Source of the DNA: Pocillopora verrucosa
Lineage: Eukaryota > Cnidaria > Anthozoa > Scleractinia > Pocilloporidae
DNA length: 64,000 nucleotides
Assembly: GCF_036669915.1 (NCBI RefSeq)
Contig: NC_089318.1
Span: 9,581,390 to 9,645,389, forward strand
Direction of reading: 5' to 3'
Shown: positions 9,737 through 21,000 of the stretch, piece after piece
Numbering within the stretch: the stretch's first letter is position 1
Layout of the letters: each line of letters opens with the position of its first letter
Position numbers and translations under genes: made by a program
Notes under the pieces: generated by a model
Database searches by the model: none
Seen by the model: the letters and a program-made list of their open reading frames with translations, nothing else
Told to the model about the DNA's origin: nothing

Positions 9737-12700
9737 CTAAGAAGAAGAAGCCATTTTAAGGGCACATTAAGAGTTTTTTTTTTTTCTAAGGTAACCTGAT
9801 GACTACTAAATAATAAGAGGACCAGGTGGAGTTCAGTTCAGTCTGTAATCATATGAGTGATTTGTTAATCACAAGTATGGTGACAGACAGTATTGGATGA
9901 CACAAAGTCCTGTTACCAATTAACCAAAACTATGACAAAATTTAAGAAAGAACCTAGACATTGGTTGTATGTTTTTCATAAAAAAAAACGACAACAACAG
10001 TTAACTCTGCAAAATGTGCAACAACAGTGTGCAAACGTTACACATGCTGTCCAGTTACACAGACGTGACATGTCAACTGTCCTATTACATTGTTCAATTA
10101 CAGCTATGATGTGTACACACTGATTAGTGCTCACATTGGGTTGGTGATAACCAATCATGTTCAAGAATTTTGTTATAGTTTTGATTAAGCATAGATCAGT
10201 CAGTTAGAACAAAGACATACAAGGAGGAGGAGACACTGGCTGATTGGTTAACATGCTGGACTTGTAATCTAGTGGTCCCATGTTCAAACCCTCCATCCTG
10301 CTACTCAATGGATTTGTTCTTGGTTTCCCCATATTCAACTCCATGGTACACTTTGTATGTAGCTAACTGGTCTGCCTCCAGCCAGTTGTGATTTTTAAAC
10401 ACGATGTTTATTCACAATGTTTGTATCTAATTTGTTTGTATTGGTCCCAACAATCCCAATTAGAGGAGTTGTCACATAAGTATACATACATACATACCTA
10501 CATACAAATAGCTTTAATTCTTAGGTAATATAGTTGCAAAATCCACTAATATAACTCAGCTGAAATTTGGCCTGCTAAGCAACTAGCACAGGACTGCATC
10601 TAATTAAGTACAAATCCTTGCAAAATCTTTAAAAGAAAATTCTGAAAATCACTAGCTGGGGGTGCTCTCTATCAAACTTTTGTAAATTATGAAAATCATA
10701 CACAATAAATTGTACTATCAATGCATATTTTTATAACCTTTGCTTGGGGCTCTGTTGTTGACCACAGATTGGATCCATCATCGTACCAATTGCTAGAATC
10801 TTCAACTAGTTCACCCCATCCTGTGGGACCATCAATGGCTTTGAGTTCGGTGCCACCCCAGCGATCTGGTCCTTTGGGTGGGTTTGGTATAGTGCCTGGA
10901 GGAACCTGATATGAATCAGCATTTGTAGTTGACTTGAGGTTACCAATGGCTTGAATGCGGCTGAATGTGGCCTTTAAACGATTGGCTTTGGAAGCACCAG
11001 ATGCTTTCTCCTGATGAAGAGCATTGACATACTGTTGTACCATAACATCATCCAAGTTATCATTATCAGTAATGGTCATAATTTCATCCAAATCTTCATC
11101 ATCAATTGAATGTGTTGGAGCAACAACTGATGTTTCCCAATCATCCCAAATATCTAAACTTGTCTTCTGGTTACTATGTTTTGCTGGCATCACAGGAAAT
11201 GGTTCCTGCTTTCTTGATTCGTTGGGATTACCCCATTCTTGGCTGGCTTCCATCTCAAATTGTTGTCCACCGATAACACTCTTGTTTGGTTTACCAGGCT
11301 GTGATTGTTGTTTTTTGAAGTTCTTTCCTACCAGTTTGTTCCTGAATCTTGGAGGAAGATTATTCAATGAGGAAGCATCTTCACTTCCAGGAGTATTCAA
11401 TTTGTCTTTGTTGTCTTCCTGGTTATTATGGGGCTTAGCTGCTGTTTTCATTTCCTTCTGCAACTCTGTGCTTTCCACTGGCACCTTTAACCAGTGTGTG
11501 GCACCAGTTAAATCCATAGAAGAGTCATTTTTAGCTTCTTTAAGTAGTACCTGTGTGGGGGATGACAACACAGTGTCCCATGTACCAGCACCAATGCATT
11601 TGTCAGTAGAGTCCTGTGGAAAAGAAAATAGTCACAAGTTAAGTTCCTTTTTAGTTAACTACCAACCATTAATAAAAAATTAAATATTACCTCTGTGTTA
11701 GGCGATGTCCTTGACCAGCAACTGGATCCATCATCATACCAATTTCCAAAATCCTCAACAAGTTCACCCCAACCTGTGGGACCATCAATGTTTTTGAGTT
11801 CCTTGCCACCCCAGCGATCTGGTCCTTTGGGTGGGTTTGGTATAGTACCTGGAGGAACCTGATAAGAATCAGCATTTGTAGTTGACTTGAGATTACCAAT
11901 GGCTTGAATGCGGCTGGGTGTGGCCTTTGAACGATTGGCTTTGGAAGCACCAGATGCCTTCTCCTGATGAAGAGCATTGACATACTGTTGTACCATAACA
12001 TCATCCAAGTTATCATTATCAGTAATGGCAATAATTTCGTCCAAATCTTCATCATCAATGACATGTACTGGAGCCACAACCAACCTCTCCCAATCATCCC
12101 AAGGATCTGTATTTGTCTTCACGCTCTCAGTGTTGTAATTTGCTGCAATCACAGGATCTTGGCTTTTTGTTTGATTAGAATTATCCCATTCCTGGCTCAC
12201 TCCCATCTTAAACAGACGCTCATTTACACTCTTGTTTGGTAATCTAGATGGTGGCTTTTGTTTTTTGAAGTGCTTTCCAAGCTGTTTGTTTCTGAATCTT
12301 GGAGGAAGATTATTATTTGCAGCACCATCTTCACTGCTATCAATATTCAATCTGTTTATGTGGTTTTCAAGGTCATTATGAAACGCAGGTGTTGTTTTCA
12401 TGTCCCTTTGCCACTGTGCACTTTGCATTGGGGCCTTTGAACTATTTATTTCATCATTTAATTCTGTATAGGAATCAATTTCCATCTCATCCAGTTGTAA
12501 CTGGCTGGAGGAGGATGACATGGAATCTGAAGTGCTTCCATTTTTACCAGTACCATTTAACTATACAGAGAAGACAAAGGTAACAATGTTAAGTCACCAG
12601 GTAGTTAAAAGATGACAGACAAAGAGAATTTAAATCAGGCAATTGTAATATTATGATGAGTCAATTAAGTAGTGAGGATGTGTTTTCACTACCGAAGTTG

Positions 12701-15412
12701 CAATTGTGATTTATTTTGCATGTGATTGAAGGAGCAGATAATGGAAGATTGTGAATTTTTTAGTGAGTTCATATGAATCTTACATGTTTAGTTACCTTAT
12801 CCAGCATAACATCTAATTGTCCACTTAGAAACAATTGTTGCACTTGTTTTCTTCTTTCAACCTCCTATAAACAAAACCAAAGATTAAAAAAGGTGTGACT
12901 CTTGTAAAACTCAGCAAAAAACATGCTTCCAAGATGCTGTCTGCAATATGATCAAATAAACCATCATTTGAGTCTTTATCATTTCCCTTCTGTTCAAACT
13001 CAGAAGTTCCAGAATTGGTATGAATGTATAGGTCTACCACAAGCAATATTCTTAATACATTGCCATGTAGACAGATAACAAGAAATAAGGGTAACTATCA
13101 ACTATTAATACTAGTAAATAAATCTTTGATTCACAATAGATCTGTGCAGCGTTTTTCATTACATATATCTATTATACTAATATATGGCAGTTAATATTAT
13201 ATTAATATAATGTTTATAATATAAATATTAACTGCCATTCAAATTTTGACTTTCATTTCTGAATAACAGCTAGTCCAAACACATGCAAGATCTGTTTTGG
13301 ACTCAGCAGTCTACAGAACAAGTACAGTATTCTACTACATGGAGTGCAAGTCCTGGCCTCACCATGTAAACTATTGTTACCGATATCAGCTGGGGACTGT
13401 TTTTGTCAATGGAATGGAACCTGTAGCATTAATTCTGAATCAAATATTAACAAAGGAAAAAGGAAATGATCTCCTTGGAGCCGAAAAAGCTTATGATTGC
13501 TAGACAAATTTTCCTTGTCAGTATCATTGAAAATGTCTTCAAAACAGTGTGGATATTATTATGATGTCAGGGTGTAGAGAGTTAATATTAATAATACCAC
13601 TACAGGAAGTGTGTTTTTCATTTCAGTTGAGCACCCTTCCTAATGTTTGGTTGGATAATAAAAACATCAGCCAAACATTAAATTATCAAAATCATAGTTA
13701 AGTAACATAATTAACTTCAGTATTAGTGAGAATAATGTATATTTATAACCTCTGCTTTAGGCTGTGTCCTTGAAAATTCCTTGAGGGCTCTTCCTCGTCC
13801 AGCAATGTATTTTCCCGTTAGCTTTGAATTATTCCCTGCCTGCAAAATAAAAAAAATTTTAAAAGAAGATGACAACATTATGATATTAACCTCTTAACTC
13901 CCAAGATCTGATTGTTGATTCTCTCCTCTGGCTGCTACATATTTGCTTGTAAATTAGTTATGAGAATTTGGTGTTAGATCAAGATCATAACTTGATAAGT
14001 TTGATTATTCTTAGTACCTGTTTCCTAGATAATGTATGGATATTAAAGGAAGAAGTTAGTCTTAATCACTTTGAAAAGTTGCTTAAAGGGTTCAAATGTT
14101 AAAAATAGAATACTTCATTCATAGAAATCATTCATTTAACCATTTCACTAAAAGAAGTGACCAAAACGGTATTCCTCCTTACAACATCATTACATTCAAA
14201 GGCTGAAAATTGATATGAAGAAGGAAAAATATACCTAGACAAGAGGTGTATTGTTTTATTTAAAACAAAATTCTCAAAATAAAGTCAAGAGAAATGTATA
14301 GACATTGCCAAGAGCTGATGTTTAGCACTTCTGTAGCAAAAGGGCTAACTGAGTAGAAACAGTAAAACAGGCTCCCAAAGTCTCATTTCTCTTTACTGTC
14401 TGCAATACAATTCTTATAATGTTACTTAAGGGAATTTGGAGGTGGATCAACTAATAATCCCTTACTTGATATTTTTCTTATTCTCAAGACTTGAATGATT
14501 GATATTGTATCAATATTGAAAGGAGAAATTCTGTTTTGATCACTCACAAGAGTTAAAGGATTTAAGTATCGTATATTGTTTTTTTTTTTTTAATATGCAT
14601 TGACAAGAAAATTTTTTATCCTAACACTGGGTAATTGTTAAAATAATATGATTTGTAGAGTGTGTCGCCAATATGACAGTCATGGGATACCAATTTGAAA
14701 GAATATCTTTTTAATTTACCAGAAAAGCTTACCTTTTGTCATTTACATTACCAAGTTCAGGAAACAGATGTATTTAAAAGGCAACAGGTGAAATTTGGCC
14801 TAATTTTCAATTGAACAATAAACTAAATTGTGTTTCAGTCAACAAATTATTTTACCTCTGTCAAGAAACCTTTAAAGATGAAAACATGTTTTGATAAATT
14901 ATCTGCAGTATTAGTTTGCAAGACTAGTATTTAAAGCTGAAAGTTCCATATTCATTGTTCCAAAATAGCATAAAATACATGCAAAGAACTCATCTGGAAG
15001 TATTCCTCCAAGATAACTTTGACATTTGGATCAAAACTCTCCAACCTATGATCATGTTTCCATGTTTTTTTTTTCTGAGGCCTGTAACAAATCTTTGAAA
15101 ACCATAAAATTGGGTGAAATATTAGAAGAAAAACATTTAATTGTCCTTCTTCAACAAATTTCATTTGTTAAATAGTTTGAATCTGAAGCTTATGTAGCAA
15201 CTTTACCATGAAGTAAACATTTAGACCCAGAAAAAATTTGTAAAAACAAGACTCGGTAAATTGAAAAGGATGGACAGAAGAAAGAAAACTAATGGCAACT
15301 TTTTCATGATGTTAACATCTCCGACAAAACTAAAGTAGTTTGTTATTAAATGTAAGGATGTTATACACATAGATCTTACTCTCTATATTACCTTTCCAGG
15401 TCGGCCATCCAT
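9083..15412 (-). CDS. Tryptophan/glycine-rich protein with three tandem GW modules, 859 aa
   Basis: Not recognised as a named gene. Coding exons (5' to 3' on -): 15412-15392, 13839-13750, 12864-12796, 12560-11691, 11613-10738, 9736-9083. Every intron is phase 0 with GT-AG ends. The start is MDGRPGK. Exon 2 has a GKYIAGRGRALKEF segment, the kind of RG site that can be methylated. Exon 3 is a short helix-like EVERRKQVQQLFLSGQLD. The last three exons are homologous modules. Each carries an N/F/L-PPRFR-type motif, SQEW(D/G)N, PPGTIPNPPKGPD and a hook block PTGWGE-x5-7-NWYDDGS-x2-W. Modules 1 and 2 also have a WDDWE acidic motif. Tryptophans next to G/D/N and spaced about 8-10 residues resemble GW182/TNRC6 Argonaute-binding motifs, and TNRC6 also has a PPRF motif, but no UBA, PABP-binding or RRM domain is visible. 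A small-RNA scaffold is an inference; structure confidence is high, function low. Confidence 0.72.
10236..10505 (+). mobile_element. tRNA-derived SINE
   Basis: TGGCTGATTGG fits a pol III box A, and GTTCAAACC fits box B about 45 bases later. The stretch between, GACTTGTAATC, resembles a tRNA-Thr anticodon arm (TGT). An unrelated body follows, ending in a TACA-type microsatellite (ATACATACATACATACC) typical of SINE tails. It sits in the intron between GW modules 2 and 3. Confidence 0.6.
10738..11613 (-). CDS. GW module 2 (exon 5 of the GW gene)
   Basis: A 292-codon phase-0 exon homologous to module 1. It starts DSTDKCIGAGTW and keeps LNNLPPRFRNK, SQEWGN, IWDDWE, the DDEDLDE segment and PTGWGELVED-SSNWYDDGS. 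A THW substitutes for the QW of module 1. The donor after AAG at 10738 is GTTATA, weaker than its sister exon. Confidence 0.75.
11691..12560 (-). CDS. GW module 1 (exon 4 of the GW gene)
   Basis: A 290-codon phase-0 exon. Order: Ser-rich N-part (SSSSSQLQLDE), QWQRD, NNLPPRFRNKQ, SQEWDN, PWDDWE, an acidic DDEDLDE/NDNLDD helix-rich segment, PPGTIPNPPKGPDRWGG, then PTGWGELVEDFGNWYDDGSS-CW. About 95% identical at DNA level to module 2 over the central 200 bp by eye, much less elsewhere. Confidence 0.75.
13184..13238. repeat. Short AT-rich palindrome
   Basis: Perfect 15-base inverted arms (ATGGCAGTTAATATT and its complement) at 13184-13198 and 13224-13238 around an AT-only loop, in intron 2 of the GW gene. 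Probably a very small MITE. Confidence 0.6.
13886..14092 (+). repeat. MITE-like family B copy
   Basis: It begins TTAACCTCTTAACTCCCAAG and contains GATTGTTGATTCTCTCC and the TTGGTGTTAGATCAAGATC block. It ends in degenerate AAAGGGTTCAA. First of three adjacent copies in this intron. Confidence 0.6.
14136..14350 (-). repeat. MITE-like family B copy
   Basis: Reverse orientation: ATTTAACCATTTCACTAAAA, then CCTCCTTACAACATCATTAC, ending AGGGCTAACT. Diverged. Confidence 0.5.
14369..14566 (+). repeat. MITE-like family B copy
   Basis: It shares GGATCAACTAATAATCCC, GATATTTTTCTTATTCTC and TATTGAAAGGAGAAATTCTG with the other copies and ends AGAGTTAAAGGATTTAAG. Confidence 0.6.
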
Positions 15413-17420
15413 GGTGTGCTAATGTTCCCTTTGTGAGGACGCAATAAGTCACATCTGTTCAGTTCATAACCTAGAAGCATTTAGAGGAAATAGATAAATA
15501 TGATATTATTGTATAAGAAAATTCTTTTAACAGTTTTTCACACTTATTCAAGAATTCTGGAGAGGTTAGGAAGGCTAACGTTAAACACTTACATGTCTTG
15601 TACAGACTTGTCTGTGCCAATTAACATACACAGAAGCCCATGTACTATACAAATTTACTTTACTTGAGCATTATCCAGGTTGTATACATTTTTCTTTGTT
15701 CTACTTTAATGATGCACATGTAGTTGGTCTGTATACATTATTAAGTTCTCAGAAAAGAACAAACCGATATTCCTGTCGGTTCAGGGCTGTCATTAGAAAA
15801 TGAAATAGATATATGATCTTAACTGAGTAGGCTGTTGAAGTTAATTAGGCTTGCATAGCAAGCATGGCATGTTGCAAAGGGGAGTCTAACTCCTCCGCAA
15901 AAGGTGAAATTTGAAACTCTCTGAGATGTGATTTGCAGCATTAAGAGAAATATTTGAGCAACCTTTTAATAAGCAGACATTGATGTTAGGATCAGTTCGA
16001 GAATACTTATTTTCTATCTTTGATCACATTTAAAGGAAGCCAGCACAAAATGGTCTGAGTAGGTTTCTGCCACCTATAGACTTTTGGTGACAAGCCTGCA
16101 GTTAAGTACCATAAAAACACGGATGTTTGCTTCAGAGTAATCTCTTGGGGGAGCAACATAGGAAGCTAGGTTACTAGATGTTTAATCCTTAAACAAGATT
16201 GACTTGTAAATACTAGATTTCTCTAAAGCATTATAAGCAGTGGATAAGTTTATTCTTGATGCTGAGTCACAATCAACTATTATCTCTTGAGCAGTGCTTT
16301 AGGTTTTAGTACATCATGTACTTTGACCATTCAGTGGATCACAATGCTAAAAGCTATACCAGTTTATCTAGCATGTTCAAGCATCCAGGACTGGACTGTT
16401 CAAAACTTGGTCAAGCTACATCCCAGTAGGAGTATTATCTGGTGCCATAACTTTGCAGAGAGTTTTCTTGCTTATCCATTACCACAATCTGAGCCCTAGC
16501 ATTAATTGAGGACACGAAAACACTCCTCTGCTTAAAATTAAGTGGTGTTAAACCAAAGAGATTTTGCTCTGACAAAGAGCTCATACTCGAAATGTACGCT
16601 TTAGAAACTCTGACAATAGCCAAGTACCAATATTAACTCAGTTGATCAAACTAAATTATCAAAGAGATGTCTGATTGGGGTGTGGTCAAAGTAGAGGCAA
16701 ACTTTTAGGAGGTGACAATATTAGTAGTTTGCAGGCTTGTACTGGTCCAACAACACACAATTTTGGATAAGTTCATACCAGAAGAGAAACAGCGTTTCTC
16801 CCAAGACCCACCTGTTCCTACATGGAGCCGACATAAATATACAAACACGTTATTTGATCGAATCCTGTCATGCACAAGTTCATGATCAATTTAGCAATAA
16901 TTTACAGAAAGCTTGTTTTCTTTAAAATGCCTAAGCGACTCTGAAGTTGAACAGACTTGTTCGTGTTTTGGTGAGGCGAGATTTAAACCCTCAGCAAGAG
17001 ATCAAACGATTAAATTAGTTCATTCCATATTTCATTTTCTATTTAGTCAAAGAGTCTGTCTCTCTCTTTCTGTAATCCTAAACAAAACACCTACGTAGCT
17101 CGATTGATGAAAAATTTCAGTCCCACAGTCATGTCACCAAAAGGAAGCAAACTTAGCTTCTGTGATCGACTGTACTAAGAGTGACCAAAACGAATGAATA
17201 ACCGACAGGAAACTGATAAAAAGTTCACTTCATCCTCGATTTCCTCAGCGTATTAAAATTTCTAAGCAACTCAGTGAGTTCGTTGAAATGGCCTGTTATC
17301 ATTGTATTCATACCTTTGTGTCTGCCGGAAATCGCCTCTAATTCTTGAAACTGCCAACGCAAGGTCAACACGAAAGTATCCCTCTCCGATGCAGCTCGCG
17401 CTATCGGTTAATTTTTGTCT
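15392..17420 (-). other. 5' UTR exons of the GW gene
   Basis: The start-codon exon extends upstream to an acceptor at 15471-15472 (TTCTAG before GTTATG). A likely first non-coding exon ends at a strong donor CAAAG-GTATGAAT near 17312 on the minus strand. This puts the transcription start near 17.35-17.45 kb, about 0.7 kb from ERMARD's ATG on the other strand. Exact ends cannot be seen. Confidence 0.4.
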
Positions 17421-18093
17421 AAATTTAAATTTCCAATCACGCTAAGGAAATTACTGTCAAACGGCCAACAGCTGATGTGATGGCCACATCAGCTCACGCG
17501 AGAATTATAGAACGTTGATTTCCATCAAGAACGATCGAAACTGCTAGGTGGCCACAAGAAAGAAGCATATTGTTCCGTAAAAACACTTTTCGGTTTCCAA
17601 GTAATGCTTTCCTGGTGCCTACGTAGGCAAATTTTCGGACATACTTCGGCATCAAACGGGAAAGAGTGAGACGTTGATAATAATTTTGGGGACGGGTGGG
17701 TAAGTAAGGAATAAAACTCTTGTAAAATTGGAATCAAATAAAATGTTCTTGAGATTGTATCTTATGCTATGATTTATATTTCTTAAAATCATGCTTGATC
17801 ATAAAAATGGATTTGATAAGTTTGAACGCGAGGTCTAAATGGAAAAACATCATATGGCCACATTAACCTTAGCCTACACCAGAAAGTACACTTATGGGTT
17901 GTGAGAGCGAGACGGAGTGGGTCTGGGTCATCTCCAGGCCCTTCTCAATTAAAGTTGAATATTCAACATGGCGGGCATTTGATAAATAAAGTGCTTCCAG
18001 GAATAACTTCCTTTAAGAAGAAAGAAAGAAATATAATTAGACTCTAAAAACACTCTGATTTAATAACTCGGTGGATTTCTGCATCAGGAAAAG
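17421..18093. promoter_or_regulatory. Bidirectional promoter region, GW gene / ERMARD
   Basis: The minus-strand GW gene and plus-strand ERMARD diverge from this roughly 0.7 kb stretch. I see no clear TATA box or repeat. Shared regulation is inferred from geometry only. Confidence 0.35.
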
Positions 18094-21000
18094 ATGAACA
18101 GCGTTGCTTCTTTCCTGTCCGGTTATATTCGTCAGCTGATTTGCGAATCTTTTGAAAAGCTTGAAGGTGCTGGAATTAACGCGATGAATTCGAAAACGTC
18201 TGACTGTGGTTTTACAGCGGGTGGTTATTTGCAATGGGAAAAAATTGGGACAGTTCTTGGGCAAGGTATAGAGAAAACTGTCTTTGATTGGAAATATACT
18301 TACATTCTCCTGTTCACTCATTTTAGTTAGTGCCTAAGGATGAACTTAATTAAGAATTATCCTAGAGCTCCACTCCTCTTTCCATATAATTAAAATCCCA
18401 CTTAAATTTGATCTCTAACTGATCCCTGATTTTGTTGAGCAATTTTCTCTTAAGCGTATTTTCGTGATACTTTTACCCGTTACACCCCAACACCAGTATG
18501 CATGTATGTTCTCCATACTGTTTTCTATACTCATCTTAGAGTGCTGAGAAGGAGAATTTGGTTAGCAATCAAGAGCTTCTTCATTTGGTGATCATTTCCT
18601 ATATTCTCCCATCCTTAATTAATGTGGGATTCAGGGGTTGATATTATAAGGAGAAATCAGATGTTAGTCACTCTTAGAGGTCAGGGGTTAACCAAATTCC
18701 CTATGGCTATTCCCTTTTCCCTTTCGCTTTTGTACTGATCTGAAACTAACTATTATTCTCCTCTTAGATATAATAAACGATCATGCCAACTGCGATTATC
18801 ATGATGCTGTGACAAGGTTACATCCAGTTTGTTGTGCTGTCCACCATGAGCTTATCAGTCTACAGCCACATGAATTTGAAACACAATACATGCCTAGTCT
18901 TCTTTGGACTGGATGTGAAAGGAGATTTATAGAGTGCTTCGCACTTCTCAAATCTTCAAACACTGCTGATTACAACTTGTGCCTGCTATTGTTGACGTCT
19001 TCCTTGGAGCATGCACTGGGTGATGTGTATTTGTCATACTCTTGTGCTCCCCAGTGTCCATCTCTACTTAAAGACTTGTTAGCAACACAAGAGCTGAAAG
19101 AAGTGTTTGGTGAAACAGTGATAAGGCTTTTACACATCTTAATTGGCCCTCCCTCAAGCCTAAACCTTAGGAATATTTTGTGGCATGGCTTTGCAGGACC
19201 TGGAGAAGTTCCTATTCAGTAAGCATGTTTTGATTGATGCAAATTATTGAATTTTCCTCCTCAGATATTGCATCTCTTGCATTCTGACTGTTTCACACAA
19301 TTAATGTCACCTACTAATTTCTGAGAATATATTTTTTTCATACATTTCTTTTTTATAACTTGCATTTCCACAGCCAGCCACAATTTTCCTACTCTTCCAA
19401 CCCTTACTTATTGAGGAATACAAGTGTATGTATATGATGTGTCGCAAAGATTAAAGGAGTAAAATTTATCCAAATTTCTTTACCACAAGTGATTTCCACT
19501 CAGAAAAAACTATGACAGCATCAGTATGTGGGTGTAGTTACTAACAGGAAACTATTATTGAAAGACTGACCAGAAAGGAATTTCTCCCTACAATATACAA
19601 TATCAATACAATTTCAAGCAAAGGGTCTTGAGAACTTAGAAAGATATCAAGTAGGGGAAATTTTTCTGATTTAAAACTACATTCTAAGAGTTAAAATTAT
19701 AAGAACTGTCCAGCAGACAGTGTAAAGAAATTCATGTTTAGAACATGGGAGGTGGAGGTTAATGTATGGCACAGGCAAGTAATATTAATACATAAGTTCA
19801 GTTTCTGTTCATCTCCAGGTATGCCTCACTGCTGCTGGTGATTACTGCCTCACTGAATGTCAAGTTAAAAGACCCTCCATTTTGTTCAAGACCGATTAAG
19901 AGGAGACCTTCAATTGCCTTGTCAACTTGTGCTGACAATAAACTTCACAGTATTTTTCCTGCTTTAGAACCATGTAACATGACTGAGATATTCAATTTAC
20001 TTAATTCAAGTTTCTTTATCATTCCAAATATGCTTCCATTGTGGCTTACAGCACTTGATTACTTTAAAGAGCAAAGGTATGTCAGGATCTTCTTCTACTT
20101 TTTTCCCTTCCTCTTGCACTTTCTGAAACTTTCCTGTCTTCAGCTTGATGAATCCTGGAAGCTTTCATTTTAGGATATTATTAGTTATTCTTTAATAATT
20201 TCGCAATATGTATTCTCCCTTTCAGATTTGATTTGTGTGTCATGCTGTTGCTCCCTCAATTAGAACATGGTCTAAGGAGAGTATTTGCTTCCATAAATAA
20301 CTGTCCACACAGAGTTCTAACGGCAGAATCAACAGTATTGTATACAACATTTGATGAGGTAAATATTTAGCACTAAATTAAAGATATTGCCTTACTTGTG
20401 CTTACTAGCTCAAGACAACCATTTTACAAATTCTAGATTGACTGGGGGGAAGTAAAAAGTTAGCCCTTTGCACCCTAAAATCATTATGCATATTTTCCAT
20501 CTTAACAGTTCTCTATAGATTTCCTTAGAAACTGATAAGGAGAAATTTTTTTGACAACCAAGAGCTTCTTTAGTTGGTTATCAATTCCTTTATTCTCATG
20601 ACTTCAATGTTTGATTCAAGGCTGAAATTGTAAGGAGAAATTAGATGATAATCACTCTCAGAGAAATGTGGCCCTAATGAGGCACAAATGTCCCAACAAT
20701 TTTATCCAAAATTGTGGCTCATTTTGTTTCCTTTTTCTTTACTTCAGATTCTTGCACCAGTTTTACAAGATGGCTCAGAAAACCTTTTGAGGCAGGAATT
20801 AGGAGATGCCCTCATGGAAATGTTGCTAGATGTTCTTGTGCATTCAGAGGGACCAAGAATTAGAGACCACATCAGCCATGGTGAAGTGGATCTGTGCGAG
20901 ATTTCACAGCAGTTAGCCAATCACATTCTGTGCATTTGTACAGCATTTGCTGGATCATATTTGGACTCAGATACCGGCAATTTCCCAATTACCACAAGGA

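Noticed and set aside
11024..11683. 219-codon plus-strand frame
   Set aside because: It is the antisense shadow of GW module 2, whose minus-strand frame has splice sites and homologous sister exons.
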